64,000 nt of DNA, from contig OZ024810.1 in NCBI GenBank assembly GCA_964017045.1, positions 18,099,204-18,163,203 of the forward strand, read 5' to 3'. Every line of letters starts with the position of its first letter. The first letter of the stretch is position 1. A program made the translations under genes and the position numbers. The notes below the pieces were generated by a model. That model saw nothing but the letters and a program-made list of their open reading frames with translations. It searched no databases and had not been told where the DNA came from. Below, piece after piece: positions 14,561-26,310 of the stretch. Source of the stretch: Omphiscola glabra. Lineage: Eukaryota > Mollusca > Gastropoda > Lymnaeidae.

Positions 14561-14973
14561 GTAAGTCAATTCTTTTTGTAAACAATCATCTTGGGTTATA
14601 ATCAAATTAAGTATAATTATAAGACAAACTGTTTGTCATACTTTATTAAAATAATAGCATACATTGTTAATAAATTTAAATGGGAGCACTGTAGTGTATG
14701 TAGGCATGTAGGTAATTGGTACAATTTTCAAAATGAAGTTATAGCTTTGAGATTTAATTTTATTCGATGGGATCTAAAAAATGTAATTCATTGATACCAA
14801 ATTTAGTTTTGTTCGTCGATTCTAAAGAAATGTATGATTTAATTTTTTGGGGAATTATTTGGGATAATTAACTAAAACAAAAACTGGCAACAGATTTGAG
14901 AAAGATTTTTTAAATCGAGCAGTCAATTGAAGTTATTGATTCATATAATCAGTTGTTCTTTCCATTCTAATAG

Positions 14974-15884
14974 GTGCTGCACGGATGAACCAGTGGCACA
15001 GACAGCGAAGCAGCATGGACTGATACATGAGCGGAGGTACCACCCCACCACCACGTCAACCGCCACCCCCACCACCCCCACCACCACCTCAACCACCACG
15101 TCCACCCCACCACTACTTCAACCATCACTCCTACCACCTCCACCACCACCTCCACCTCTACACCACCGTAACAGCCACTGATACCTCCACGACCACCCCC
15201 ACTGCCACCCTACAACATCCTCCTCCACCACCAGCACCTCCACCACCACCATACTACCACCACATCTTCACCACCACCCCCACTCCCACTACCACCATCT
15301 TCACCACCACCCCACCATCACCCCCACCACCACCCCTACCACCTTCACCACCACCTCCACCACCACCTTCACCACCATCCCACCACCACCCATACCACTC
15401 CACCGACACCTCCACCACCACCTTCACCACCACCGCCATCACTAACTCCACCACCACCACCACATCCAACCCACCACCACCCTACCACCTCCACAACCAC
15501 CTCTACCACCACCTCTACCACCATTGCCACCTCCACAATCTTCATCACCACCACCTCCACAACCACATCCACAACCACATCCACAACCACATCCACCACC
15601 ATCTCCACCACCACCTCCACCACAACATCCACCACTACATCCACCACCTTCTGCACCACCACCATGATCCCCACCTCCAACACCACATCCACAACCACCA
15701 TCATTTCCCTAACATCATCTCCACCACCACATCCACCACCAACTCCACCACTACCTCTGTCACATTCATCATCAGCACATCCACCCCACTACTTTCCACA
15801 CCAGCACATACACTAACACCACATCCACCACCACCTACAACACCTGCAACAACTCCACATCTACCAACACCACCTATTTGTTAG
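14974..15884 (+). other. Cassette head of unit 15 with divergent CCA-rich body, no donor
   Basis: A normal acceptor and head (TGCTGCACGGATGAACC) are followed by about 850 bp of CCA/CAT-rich sequence much less similar to the other cassettes, including a run of CCACAACCACAT repeats near 15570. The usual tail and GTAAGT donor are absent; the sequence runs into a G-rich VNTR. With 16611-17874 it forms one interrupted unit of about 3.3 kb. Confidence 0.7.
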
Positions 15885-16610
15885 TTTGGGGTATATTTGT
15901 TAGGTTGGGAGTATCCTTTATTAGGTTGGGGGTATCCATGTTAGGTTGGGGTGTCTTTTTTAGGTTGGGTGGTGACCGGAAGCTGCTTCTCGGGAGCTGG
16001 CAAACTGGGTTGCTGGCAACCCAGAAGTTGCGATCGGGGTGTCTTTTTTTTGTTTAGGGATTCCTTTTAGGTTCGTGGTGTAATTTTTTATGCTGGGTGT
16101 GTCGCCTGGGAACTGGCAAACGGGAGCTAGCGACCCAGAGCTAGCAATCGGAGCTGGTAACCGGGCTATACTTTGTTAGGTTTGGAGTGCCCTTTGTAGG
16201 GTTGGGGTTGTCCTTTTTATTTTCGGAGTTGCGTCCGAGAGCTGGCAAACGGGAGCTAGTGATCCGGAACTGGCGATCGGGAGCTGGTGACCAGGCTGTC
16301 CTTTGTTAGGTTTGGAGTGTCCTTTTGTTGGTTGGGGTAAGTCCTTTTTATGTGGGAGGGCGGGTGCCCGGGAGCTGGCAAACGGTAGCCGGTGATCCGG
16401 AGCTGGCGATCGGGAGCTGGTGACCGGGCTGTCCTTTGTTAGGTTTGAAGTGTCCTTTTCTTGGTTGGGGTTGTCCTTTTTATGTGGGGGGGGATGCGCC
16501 CGGGAGCTGGCAAACGGTAGCCGGTGATCCGGAGCTGGCGACCAGTAGCTGGTGACCGGGCTACTCTTTGTTAGGTTTGGGGTGTCCTTTTTTAGGTTAG
16601 GGTGTCCTTT
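15885..16610 (+). repeat. G-rich VNTR inside the array (about 130-150 bp repeat)
   Basis: Several imperfect copies contain GGGAGCTGGCAAACGG, GATCGGGAGCTGGTGACC and CTTTGTTAGGTTTGG. The left part (15885-16000) repeats a shorter TTAGGTTGGGG element. On the minus strand the period is about 132 bp, giving a repeated peptide around SPAPDHRLPFASSR. Composition is opposite to the cassettes (G/T-rich plus strand). It interrupts unit 15 between head and tail. Confidence 0.8.
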
Positions 16611-17874
16611 GCTTTTACTACATCTGCTACCATCACCTCTTATACTACTACCACCACCTCTTTTACTACCACCACAACCTCCACCATCACTCCCACCCAA
16701 ATCACCACGTCAACCATCACCTCCATCACCATTTCCACCACTCCCTCCACCATCTTTACCACCACTTCCACCACAAACACCCCCTCCACCACCACCACCT
16801 CACCACCACTTCACCATCAACCACACCACACCACCACCAACTTCAACACAAACCCTACCACCTCCACCAACACTTCCACCACAACCCCACCACCACCACT
16901 CCACCACCACCCACACCACCACTCCTACCACATCCACCACCAACTCCACCTCTACCACCGCCACCACCATCTCCACCATTACCACATCCACCACACCACT
17001 ACCACCCCTACCACATCCACTTTCACCGCCACCACTTCACCTCAACCAGCACCCACCCATCACCAGCACCAGCACCACACCCTCCACTCCTCTACGACCT
17101 TCACACCACCTTCACCATCACCATCACCACCCTACCACATCCACCAACACCCCTACACCACCTGACCACCTCTACCACACCACCACCTCTACCACTCCAC
17201 CTCCACCACCACCTTCACCACCACCACCGCCACCACGACCTCCACCACCACAACCTCCACCCCACCACCACCCTACCACCACTGCCACACCACCGCCACC
17301 TCCACTTCCAACACCAGCCCAACCACCACCACCACTTTACCACCATCCCAACCACCACCCCCACAACCACTACAACACCCCACCACCACCTTCACCACCA
17401 CCCCACCATCACTCCTACCACCTCCACCACGCCCGTAACAACCACCGCCAGTGCTACCTCCACCGCCACCCTACCATATCTACCACCACCCACCACCACA
17501 AACACTCCACCCCACCACCACCCCTACCACCACCACCTTTAACACCAGCCCACCACCACACCTACCACTCCACCGACACCTCCAACACCACCTTCACCAC
17601 CACCGCCACACCACATTGGCGACCACCACCCCACCACCACCCTATCATCTCCACCACCACCTCTACCACCACTGCCATCTTCACTTCCAACTTTAGCCCA
17701 ACCACCACCACCACTTTACCACCACCACCACCCCACAACCACCCTCCACCACTTCACCACCACCCCAAGCACCACCCCTACCACCCACCAATACCTCCAT
17801 CACCACCCCACATCACATCCAGAGGGTTCTCCTAGCTGTCAGGTCGAGTTATCATTGCAGTTTTTGTTTATCTG
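16611..17874 (+). other. Cassette body and tail of the interrupted unit 15
   Basis: CCA/CAC-rich sequence resumes after the VNTR, converges on the standard cassette sequence from about 17380, and ends with the usual tail and a TATCTG|GTAAGT donor. There is no head. One plus-strand frame is open across most of it, as expected from the codon composition. Confidence 0.7.
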
Positions 17875-18279
17875 GTAAGTCAATTCTTTTTGTAAAAAAT
17901 CATCTTGGGTTATAATCAAATTAAGTATAATTATAAGACAAACTGTTTGTCATACTTTATTTAAATAGTGGCATACATTGCTAATAAATTTAAATGGGAG
18001 CCCTGTAGTGTATGTAGATAATTGGTACAATTTTCAAAATGAAGTTATAGCTTTGAGATTTAGTTTGATTCAATGGGATCTAAAAAATGTAATTCATTGA
18101 TACCAAATTTAGTTTTGTTCGTCGATTCTAAAGAAAGTTATGATATATTTTTGTGTGGAATTATTTGGGATAACTAACTAAAGCAAAAACTTGCAACAGA
18201 TTTGAGAAAGATTTTTTAAATAGAGCAGTCAATTGAAGTTATTGATTCATATAATCAGTTGTTCTTTCCATTCTAATAG

Positions 18280-18919
18280 GTGCTGCACGGATGAACCAGT
18301 GGCACAGACAGCGAAGCGGCATGGACTGATACATGAGCGGAGGTACCACCACCACCACCCCACCACCACGTCAACCACAACCCCCACCACAACGCCTACC
18401 ACCTCCACCACCTTCACCTCCATCACCACCACCACCCCACCACCACCTTCACCACCACCCCACCATCACTCCTACCACCTCCACCTCTACCATGCCCATA
18501 ACAACCACCGCCAGCGCTACCATCACCACCACCCCCACCGCCACCCTACCACATCTACCTCCACTACCACCCCACCACCACAACCACCACCACACCTACC
18601 ACCACCACCTTTACCACCAGCCCACCACCACCCCTACCACTCCACCGATGCCTCCACCACCGCCACCACCACATCGACGACCACCACCCTACCACCTCCA
18701 CCACCACCTCTACCACCACCGCCATCTCCACTTCCAACTTTAGCTCAACCACCACCACCACCACCCCAGAACCACCCTTCACCACTTCACCACCACCCCA
18801 ACCACCACCCCTACCACCACCCCTACCACCCACCAATACCTCCATCACCACACCACATCACATCCAGATGGTTCTCTTATCTGTCAGGTTGAGTTATCAT
18901 GGCAGTTTGTGTTTATCTG
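18280..18919 (+). other. Exon-like cassette, unit 16
   Basis: The cassette is 640 bp, not a multiple of three. A C-to-T change in the tail (CTTATCTGTCAGGTTGAG) moves the head-frame stop to the TGA just before the donor. Confidence 0.7.
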
Positions 18920-19332
18920 GTAAGTCAATTCTTTTTGTAAACAATCATCTTGGGTTATAATCAAATTAAGTATAATTATAAGACAAACTGTTTGTCATAC
19001 TTTATTAAAATAATAGCATAAATTGTTAATAAATTTAAATGGGAGCACTGTAGTGTATGTAGGCATGTAGGTAATTGGTACAATTTTCAAAATGAAGTTA
19101 TAGCTTTGAGATTTAATTTGATTCGATGGGATCTAAAAAATGTAATTCATTGATACCAAACTTAGTTTTGTTCGTTGATTCTAAAGAAAGTTATGATTTA
19201 ATTTTTTTGGGAATTATTTGGGATAACTAACTAAAACAAAAACTGGCAACAGATTTGAGAAAGATTTTTTAAATAGAGCAGTCAATTGAATTTATTGATT
19301 CATATAATCAGTTGTTCTTTCCATTCTAATAG

Positions 19333-19978
19333 GTGCTGCACGGATGAACCAGTGGCACAGACAGCGAAGCGGCATGGACTGATACATGAGCGGAGGTACC
19401 ACCCCACCACCACGTCAACTGGCACCCCCACCACCACGCCTACCACCTCCACCACCTTCACCTCCACCACCACCTCCACCCCACCCCACCACCACCTTCA
19501 CCACCACCCCACCTCTACCTCTACCACGCCCATAACAACCACCGCCAGCGCTACCTTCACCACCACCCCCATCGCCACCCTACCACATCTACCTCCACCA
19601 CCACCCCACCACCACAACCACATCCACCCCACCACCACACCTACCACCACCATCTTTACCACCAGCCCACCACCACCCCTACCACTCCAACGATGCCTCC
19701 ACCACCACCACCATATCGATGACCACCACCCTACCACCTCCACCACCACCTCTACCACCACCGCCATCTCCACTTCCAACTTTAGCTCAACCACCACCAC
19801 CACTTTACCACCCCACAACCACCCTCCACCACTTCACCACCACCCCAACCACCACCCCAACCACCACCCCTACCACCACCCCTACCACCCACCAATACCT
19901 CCATCACCACACCACATCACATCCAGATGGTTCTCTTAGCTGTCAGGTCGAGTTATCATGGCAGTTTGTGTTTATCTG
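19333..19978 (+). other. Exon-like cassette, unit 17
   Basis: The cassette is 646 bp, not a multiple of three. It contains a run of four CCAACCACC/CCTACCACC repeats before the tail. The head frame stops at TTCTCTTAG. Confidence 0.7.
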
Positions 19979-20391
19979 GTAAGTCAATTCTTTTTGTAAA
20001 CAATCATCTTGGGTTATAATCAAATTAAGTATAATTATAAGACAAACTGTTTGTCATACTTTATTAAAATAGTACCATACATTGTTAATAAATTTAAATG
20101 GGGGCCCTGTAGTGTATGTAGGCATGTAGGTAATTGGTACAATTTTCAAAATGAAGTTATAGCTTTGAGATTTAGTTTGATTCGATGGGATCTAAAAAAT
20201 TTAATTCATTGATACCAAATTTAGTTTTGTTTGTTGATTCTAAAGAAAGTTATGATTTAATTTTGTTTGGAATTATTTGGGATTACTAACTAAAACAAAA
20301 ACTGGCAACAGATTTGAGAAAGATTTTTTAAATAGAGCAGTCAATTGAAGTTATTGATTCATATAATCAGTTGCTATTTCCATTCTAATAG

Positions 20392-20964
20392 GTGCTGCAC
20401 GGATGAACCAGTGGCACAGACAGCGAAGCGGCATGGACTGATACATGAGCGGAGGTACCACCACCACCACCCCACCACCACGTCAACCACCACCCCCACC
20501 ACCATGCCTACCACCTCCACCACCTTCACCTCCATCACCACCTCCACCACCACCTTCACCACCACCCCACCATCACTCCTACCACCTCCACCTCTACCAC
20601 GCCCATAACAACCACCGCCAGCGCTACCTTCACCACCACCGCCACCCTACCACATCTACCTCCACCACCACCCCACCACCACAACCACCTCCACCCCACC
20701 ATAACACCTACCACCACCACCTTTACCACCAGCCCACCACCACCTTTACCACCAGCCCACCACCACCCCTACCACTCCACCGATGCCTCCACCACCACCA
20801 CCACCGCCACCACCACCACATCGACGACCACCACCCTACCACTTCACCACGACCCCAACCACCACCCCTACCACCCACCAATACCTCCATCACCACCCCA
20901 CATCACATCCAGATGGTTTTCTTAGCTGTCAGATCGAGTTATCATGGCAGTTTGTGTTTATCTG
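20392..20964 (+). other. Exon-like cassette, unit 18
   Basis: The cassette is 573 bp, the shortest complete one and a multiple of three. The segment carrying CCATCTCCACTTCC and CAACTTTAG has been lost by internal deletion. The head frame stops at the CCCATAACAAC site. Confidence 0.7.
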
Positions 20965-21360
20965 GTAAGTCAATTCTTTTTGTAAACAATCATCTTGGGT
21001 TATAATCAAATTAAGTATAATTATAAGACAAACTGTTTGTCATACTTTATTAAAATAATAGCATACATTGTTAATAAATTTTAATGGGAGCACTGTAGGT
21101 AATTGGTACAATTTTCAAAATGAAATTATAGCTTTGAGATTTAGTTTGATTTGATGGATCTAAAAAATGTAATTCATTGATACCAAATTTAGTTTTGTTC
21201 GTCGATTCTAAAGAAAGTTATGATTTAATTTTTTGGGGAATTATTTGGGATAACTAACTAAAACAAAAACTGGCAACAGATTTGACGAAAGATTTTTTAA
21301 ATCGAGCAGTCAATTGAAGTTATTGATTCATATAATCAGTTGTTATTTCCATTCTAATAG

Positions 21361-22582
21361 GTGCTGCACGGATGAACCAGTGGCACAGACAGCGAAGCGG
21401 CATGGACTGATACATGAGCGGAGGTACCACCACCCCACCACCACATCAACCACCACCCCCACCACCACACCTACCACTCCACCGACACCTCCACCACCAC
21501 CTTCACCACCACCGCCACTATTACCTCCACCCCTACCTCCACCACCACCCCCCCACCACCACCCTACCACTCCACCGACACCTCCACTACCATTTTCACC
21601 TCCACCCCTCCACCACCTACCATGTCTAAAAGGTGCGACACGGATGAACCAGTGGCACAGACAGCGAACTGGCATGGACTGATACATGAGCGGAGGTACC
21701 ACCACCACCACCATCCCACCACCACATCAACCACCACCCCCACCACCACACCTACCACTCCACCGACACCTCCACCACCACCTTCACCACCACCGCCACT
21801 ATTACCTCCACCCCTACCTCCACCACCACCCCCCACCACCACCCTACCACTCCACCGACACCTCCACTACCATTTTCACCTCCACCCCACCACCACCTAC
21901 CATGTCCACCAATACCCCTGCCACCACCACCACCCCACCGCCACATTTACCTCCACCACCACCCCACTCTTACCACCTCCTCCCCTACCTCCTACATCAC
22001 CACCTCTACCATCAACGCCACCACCTCAACCAACGCCACCACAACCACCACCACCCCTACTACCTCCACAAATACCTTCATCACCACCTCCACAACCACA
22101 TCCACGACCACCCCACCACACCACCTTCACATCACTTCTACCACATCCACCTCCACCCCTACCACATCTACCTCCACCTCTACCACCACCGCTCGTCCAC
22201 CACCAGCTCCACCACTACCACCACTTTACCATCACCTTTACCACCACCCCAACCACCACACCTACCACCCCCACCAATACCTCCATCACCACCAAATTAC
22301 TACCACCACTTCACAACCACCACTTCACAACCACCCTACCACCACCTTCACCACCACCCCACCACCAACCCTACCACCAACCCTACCACCAACCCTACCA
22401 CCAACCCTACCACCACCGCCACCACCATCCCTATCACCACCACCCCACCCACTCCACTGACAACTCCACCACCACCTTCACCACCACCTCCACCCCACCA
22501 CCACGACCTTCACCACCACCTCCACAAACACCTCCACCAGCACCTTCACCACCACCCCTACCACCTTTTCAACAAAAAATTT
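21361..22582 (+). other. Terminal array unit with duplicated head
   Basis: The spacer and acceptor are normal (TTCTAATAG|GTGC). About 270 bp later a second copy of the head starts at 21633 (AAAAG|GTGCGACACGG) with no spacer before it. The following CCA-rich body diverges, includes a 15-bp ACCAACCCTACC-type repeat near 22370, and ends in TTTTCAACAAAAAATTTAAG. No tail or donor is present. This is the right edge of the array. Confidence 0.75.
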
Positions 22583-23284
22583 AAGTCTGTAGTAAATTTT
22601 TAGTTTTTGTAAACTATTTTTTTTTCACCTTTGCCTAATAATTTCACATTATATTTTTAATATTGCTTAATTGATTTTTTTTTTTAAATGAACTAAAATG
22701 GACTTATTTGTCATCTATTAATATTTTGTATTTGGTTAATTTTTTTTGTTGAAATAAATTTGTATTTACATTCTTGTGACAACCCTAAAAAATTGTATTT
22801 GTTATATGTACAATGGGTTGTGTGAGCAAGAGATTTGAAAGTTACAACCAAGAGGGAATCCATACTACACTTATGAGTAGTTGGCCTATATGTCATCTAA
22901 AACTTCCACCCATAGTCTTGTACTTATATCATAGTAATTGTCTCTATTTATGTTATCAGTATTTTATTTTCAATGTGGCATGACTTAGTTGCCTTGAAAC
23001 CAATCTCCCTTCACAGATCACATAGTTGCTCCCACTCAATCATTACTTGTGTACTTAAATGAAGAAATGATACCAACAATAGTTTACTGTAAAAACAAGG
23101 AAGGAGAGAAAGTAAAAAGATACAAATGGCAAAGAAATGATGTAACCTAATTGAATGATTTTATTTGCTGCCTACTCCATACTGGCCCCTAATTTATTTT
23201 ATAGATTACTGGAGTACACAACTCAAACAACAATGTTCACAAGCTAGTTAAGGGTTTTTTTCTATTAAATTTTAAATTATTATT
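22583..23284. other. AT-rich non-coding sequence right of the array
   Basis: Single-copy-looking AT-rich DNA with poly-T runs. No convincing exon, RNA gene or transposon end was seen. Confidence 0.5.
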
Positions 23285-23690
23285 ATTTCTTATATATCAC
23301 GGTACCCCAGCCTAGGGCTGGTCTCACCGCGCTGTACATAAAAATATTAGGAAAAGAGAAATAAAGTAAAATACATTTATGTAATAAAGAAAAGCAGTAT
23401 CAAAACAAAAACAAATGCATATTCACCCCATAACCTTTACATGTCAAGTCATGGACGGCAGCCAGCAGCTTCGTTTATCGGTCAGTGGGGGAATCAGTCG
23501 GGATAGTAGAGTTTAAAGAGATGTGTTTTGAGTGCAGTTTTGAGGGCCTGGGTGATTGGTATGTTGCGGATGTGTAGAGGCAGAGAATTCCATTGTTTGG
23601 GAAAATTGTTTCTCAAATTATGCACCGGTGAATTAGACCCAGTAGACAGATATGGTATGAAAAAAAAGACTAGCCCTCCAAAAATAAGTC
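23285..23690 (-). mobile_element. 3' end of a LINE (CR1/L2/Jockey-like) with 3' UTR
   Basis: Read on the minus strand, 23510-23640 encodes the usual C-terminal signature of non-LTR reverse transcriptases, KQWNSLPLHIRNIPITQALK followed by TALKTHLFKLYYPD and a stop. The 3' UTR contains GTACAGCGCGGTGAGACC and ends in an ATT-rich tail at about 23285. The copy is 5'-truncated. The clade is inferred from the motif only. Confidence 0.75.
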
Positions 23691-24402
23691 TCTTTCTAAT
23701 GCTTTATACAATTGCATCCTTTAAGATATTAATTCCAACTACCTTGTGAATTAGTTCAAGTATGAGAAAGATTGTTGAAAGGAGATTCGAGATATCAATA
23801 TCAGAAAAAACAGTAGGTGTCCACATGTATGACTCCCAGTGCCAAGGAAGAGGTTTAAAATTGGTGGTTTTGTTCTGATTAAGCCAAGCTCTCTTTAGAG
23901 AATAGTTGAAATTAATTCATTATGAATGAAATTTTCATTATTTAGAATACCTAATTAATTCATAAAGTACTGTGTGATTAAATCTTTTAATTTTAACTAA
24001 AACAATAAACATAAATAATCTTAAATAAAGGATTTAATTTTAATAATTAAATTAATATTATTACAATTCTAAAATTGAAATGAAAATAATAAATGTATCT
24101 TTATCATCTTGATTACTAGATTTTAAAAATTGATCTATGTACATGGCTTAAACTAAAAAAGAAGATTAGAAGAAAAACTACCGCTACTAAGAAATTTAAC
24201 AAAGCAAAACGAAAAAAAACAACTAAATAGAATAAAACTATCAATCTATGAAATAACGGAGAAAAAACATTTTCTTTGTAAATTCTCATAATTTTTTGTT
24301 AACACACCCGGGCCCGAAGCCATTTAATTTATACGGAGCCACTGATTTATTTCCATTTACTTTTGAACTAGGCCAAATTCTTCAAAGGTTTCCATTATCT
24401 GT

Positions 24403-24550
24403 TTGATTGATTAGTTTTGGGAAGAGGATGGTATCTGATTAGTTTTGGGAAGAGGATGGTATCTGATTAGTTTTGGGAAGAGGATGGTATCTGATTAGTT
24501 TTGGGAAGAGGATGGTATCTGATTAGTTTTGGGAAGAGGATGGTATCGTC
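24403..24550. repeat. Minisatellite, 28-bp unit, about five copies
   Basis: Five near-perfect copies of GATTAGTTTTGGGAAGAGG followed by ATGGTATCT stand head to tail. The near identity indicates recent expansion. Confidence 0.9.
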
Positions 24551-24795
24551 AGCGTAAGCTAGCGTGTTTCTGTCTCCTCTGATAAATACTTCTTAAATGC
24601 CACAAAGAAGTTGCTGCCAATATTTTTTTGTTTACTGACATCATCAAATGGCATGGTAGTGTTACATTTAAAAACATAGCAAGACAATGAATAACCAATA
24701 CATACATTTTTTTAAAAAGTTACATGGTGTAAATTTAAGAAGATAATAATTTAAATCTCTAAATAAGATTTTAAATATTCATCCATGTATCTTTC

Positions 24796-24845
24796 TTGTT
24801 ATATATATTATATATATATTATATATATATAACTGTATTATATAG
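24796..24845. repeat. AT microsatellite
   Basis: Alternating TA tract with short interruptions. Confidence 0.85.
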
Positions 24846-25737
24846 CATATACGTGAGAATCCATATCTGTCTTGATCAAAGGCTAAATCTGGATTAAAAT
24901 GCACTTTAAAATCTATATAATAAAATATTCACCACTGTTTGCTGCCTAACATACGATTTATCTCCAGCATTTTTTCAACTGATTTTAAAAGAACAGTTTC
25001 TAAATTTTAAACCTTAATAAAAAAATAAACTATCTCTAATGTTTTTAAAATAAGATTAACTAATTCTAAGAGTTTTGGATGGCAATAAAGCTGTCAAGCA
25101 GATTAATGAGAAAAACACAATTTATGTAAATAAAACAATATAGGTTAAACTTTAATGATGGTTACACGGAATACAAATGTTTCAACACAGTTTTATCAGT
25201 ATAACACATACAAAATGAAATTTACACAATAAGTTGGTACAGATGACAGAAAATGTGAATTTGGACTATGATGTTGCTATAATATAAACAAACTCACTAA
25301 CAATTATTATAAGATACATTTATTGAAATATAAAGTTCTGGAATACAAAACAACATATTATGTATGACATACTATTAATACAAACATGTATCATAGAAAC
25401 TGCATGATAAATTTAACTGCTGAAAACGTCCCTCTGAAACATTTGTGTAATTTACTGAATTGTTAGTTAAAAATGTGTATCTAAGGTAAACAAAAAGTGT
25501 AAAAATTTGATACATTTGTTTAAACTGCTAAAACATCTTTTAGAGAGATCAGATTATTTATATCAGTGATTCCCAAATTGGTCTATGACGAACAAAGCCA
25601 CATTGTTAATGATAGCCAGATTTTCTCACAAGGCTGCACAATGGTTTTATTTAATTGTTCACAATACAAATAAGCTGCAGCCCTTACACCAATGACACTT
25701 TGCTGTATAAACTATGCACCACAAAACTATCATGTAC

Positions 25738-25890
25738 TTTGCTCGCTTGCAAGCCATGTGGGTGATGGGTAGCAGCATGCAATCATCCCAGTAACCAGGT
25801 GGCAGCACAAAAGAATCATCAAAGAAACTGTTTATAGCTCGTAGCAAAATCATCTCGTGACTCACCTCGATAAGCAACATCATAAAATCC
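25738..25890 (-). CDS. Exon of SLC4 bicarbonate transporter (end of cytoplasmic domain), frameshifted
   Basis: On the minus strand, after an acceptor CTTCCCCAG, the sequence reads GFYDVAYRGESRDD. One base later it shifts to LLRAINSFFDDSFVLPPGYW. Together these match the conserved end of the SLC4 band-3 cytoplasmic domain (FHDVAY...DR.DLL..I..FLD...VLPPGEWD in sodium-bicarbonate cotransporters). The two halves are in different frames because the run at 25846-25849 has four T on the coding strand where three would keep the frame. The proposed donor is AGCAAA|GTACAT, which is weak. The strand agrees with the other SLC4 exons at 40.4-47.5 kb. Intervening exons (about 200 residues) were not found. 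The extra base may be a sequencing or assembly error, or the copy may be a pseudogene. Confidence 0.6.
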
Positions 25891-25944
25891 CTGGGGAAGA
25901 TTTAATACTGTTAAAATACAGTGCAGTTTTAAATAATGCTAGTA

Positions 25945-26310
25945 ATATAATAATAATAATAAAATAATAAAGTTCATTTGAAAAATCACGCTTCATCCCC
26001 AAAGGCTCGAAGCACTGTACAAAGTCAAATCTAGGAGATAATAGCTATCTGGAAAAGATGGTAGACAACATCACCCCAGCAGGTGTTTGCGAAATAGATG
26101 AGTTTTTAAATTGTTGGGCCAGCTATCGAGAGTTTGCCACTAACGGATGAGCGGAGTTGTCTCGTGTGTACATAAGGCGCCATGAGCGCTTTGAGATAGG
26201 ACAGCGCCAGGTTAAGCAAGCAGCAGTAGCACAGAGTTGCAATTTTGTACTCTATGCGAGCGCGGACCGGCAGCCAATGCAGTTCCCTCAGAAGTATTTT
26301 AGCTTGGTCG
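25945..26310 (-). mobile_element. LINE 3' fragment (CR1/L2/Jockey-like)
   Basis: The minus strand encodes LRELHWLPVRARIEYKIATL followed by LALSYLKAL and TRQLRSSVSGKLSIAG, the standard C-terminal block of non-LTR retrotransposon ORF2, then a shortened THLF-like end. The 3' UTR has GTACAGTGCTTCGAGCC and ends in a TTATTATTA tail at the low-coordinate side. The copy is internally deleted. Confidence 0.75.

Larger units (their letters stand above)
1..22582 (+). repeat. Tandem array of ~1.04-kb exon-like units (CCA-rich cassette plus AT-rich spacer)
   Basis: About twenty copies of one unit lie head to tail. The landmark GAAGTTATTGATTCATATAA recurs at about 292, 1305, 2369, 3402, 4506, 5555, 6561, 7641, 8677, 9683, 10720, 11784, 12809, 13915, 14929, 18235, 19288, 20347 and 21316. 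Each unit has an AT-rich spacer of about 400 bp and a CCA/ACC/CAC-rich cassette. The spacer opens with GTAAGTCAATT and ends with a pyrimidine-rich TTCTTTCCATTCTAATAG, as an intron would; an ACTAACTAA branch-point-like box lies about 100 bp upstream of the AG. The cassette begins with a conserved head of about 90 bp that reads CCTDEPVAQTAKRHGLIHER in one frame, and ends with a conserved tail of about 80 bp. Long ORFs in every frame here follow from composition: plus-strand H/T/P and minus-strand V/G/W. Confidence 0.95.

Noticed and set aside
16176..16700. Minus-strand 174-codon ORF with repeated SPAPDHRLPFASSR
   Set aside because: It exists because the VNTR period is divisible by three; no independent support for a gene.
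290..22603. Dozens of long ORFs (His/Thr/Pro on the plus strand, Val/Gly/Trp on the minus strand)
   Set aside because: They follow from CCA/GGT composition, occur in all frames, and shift or stop differently in sister copies.
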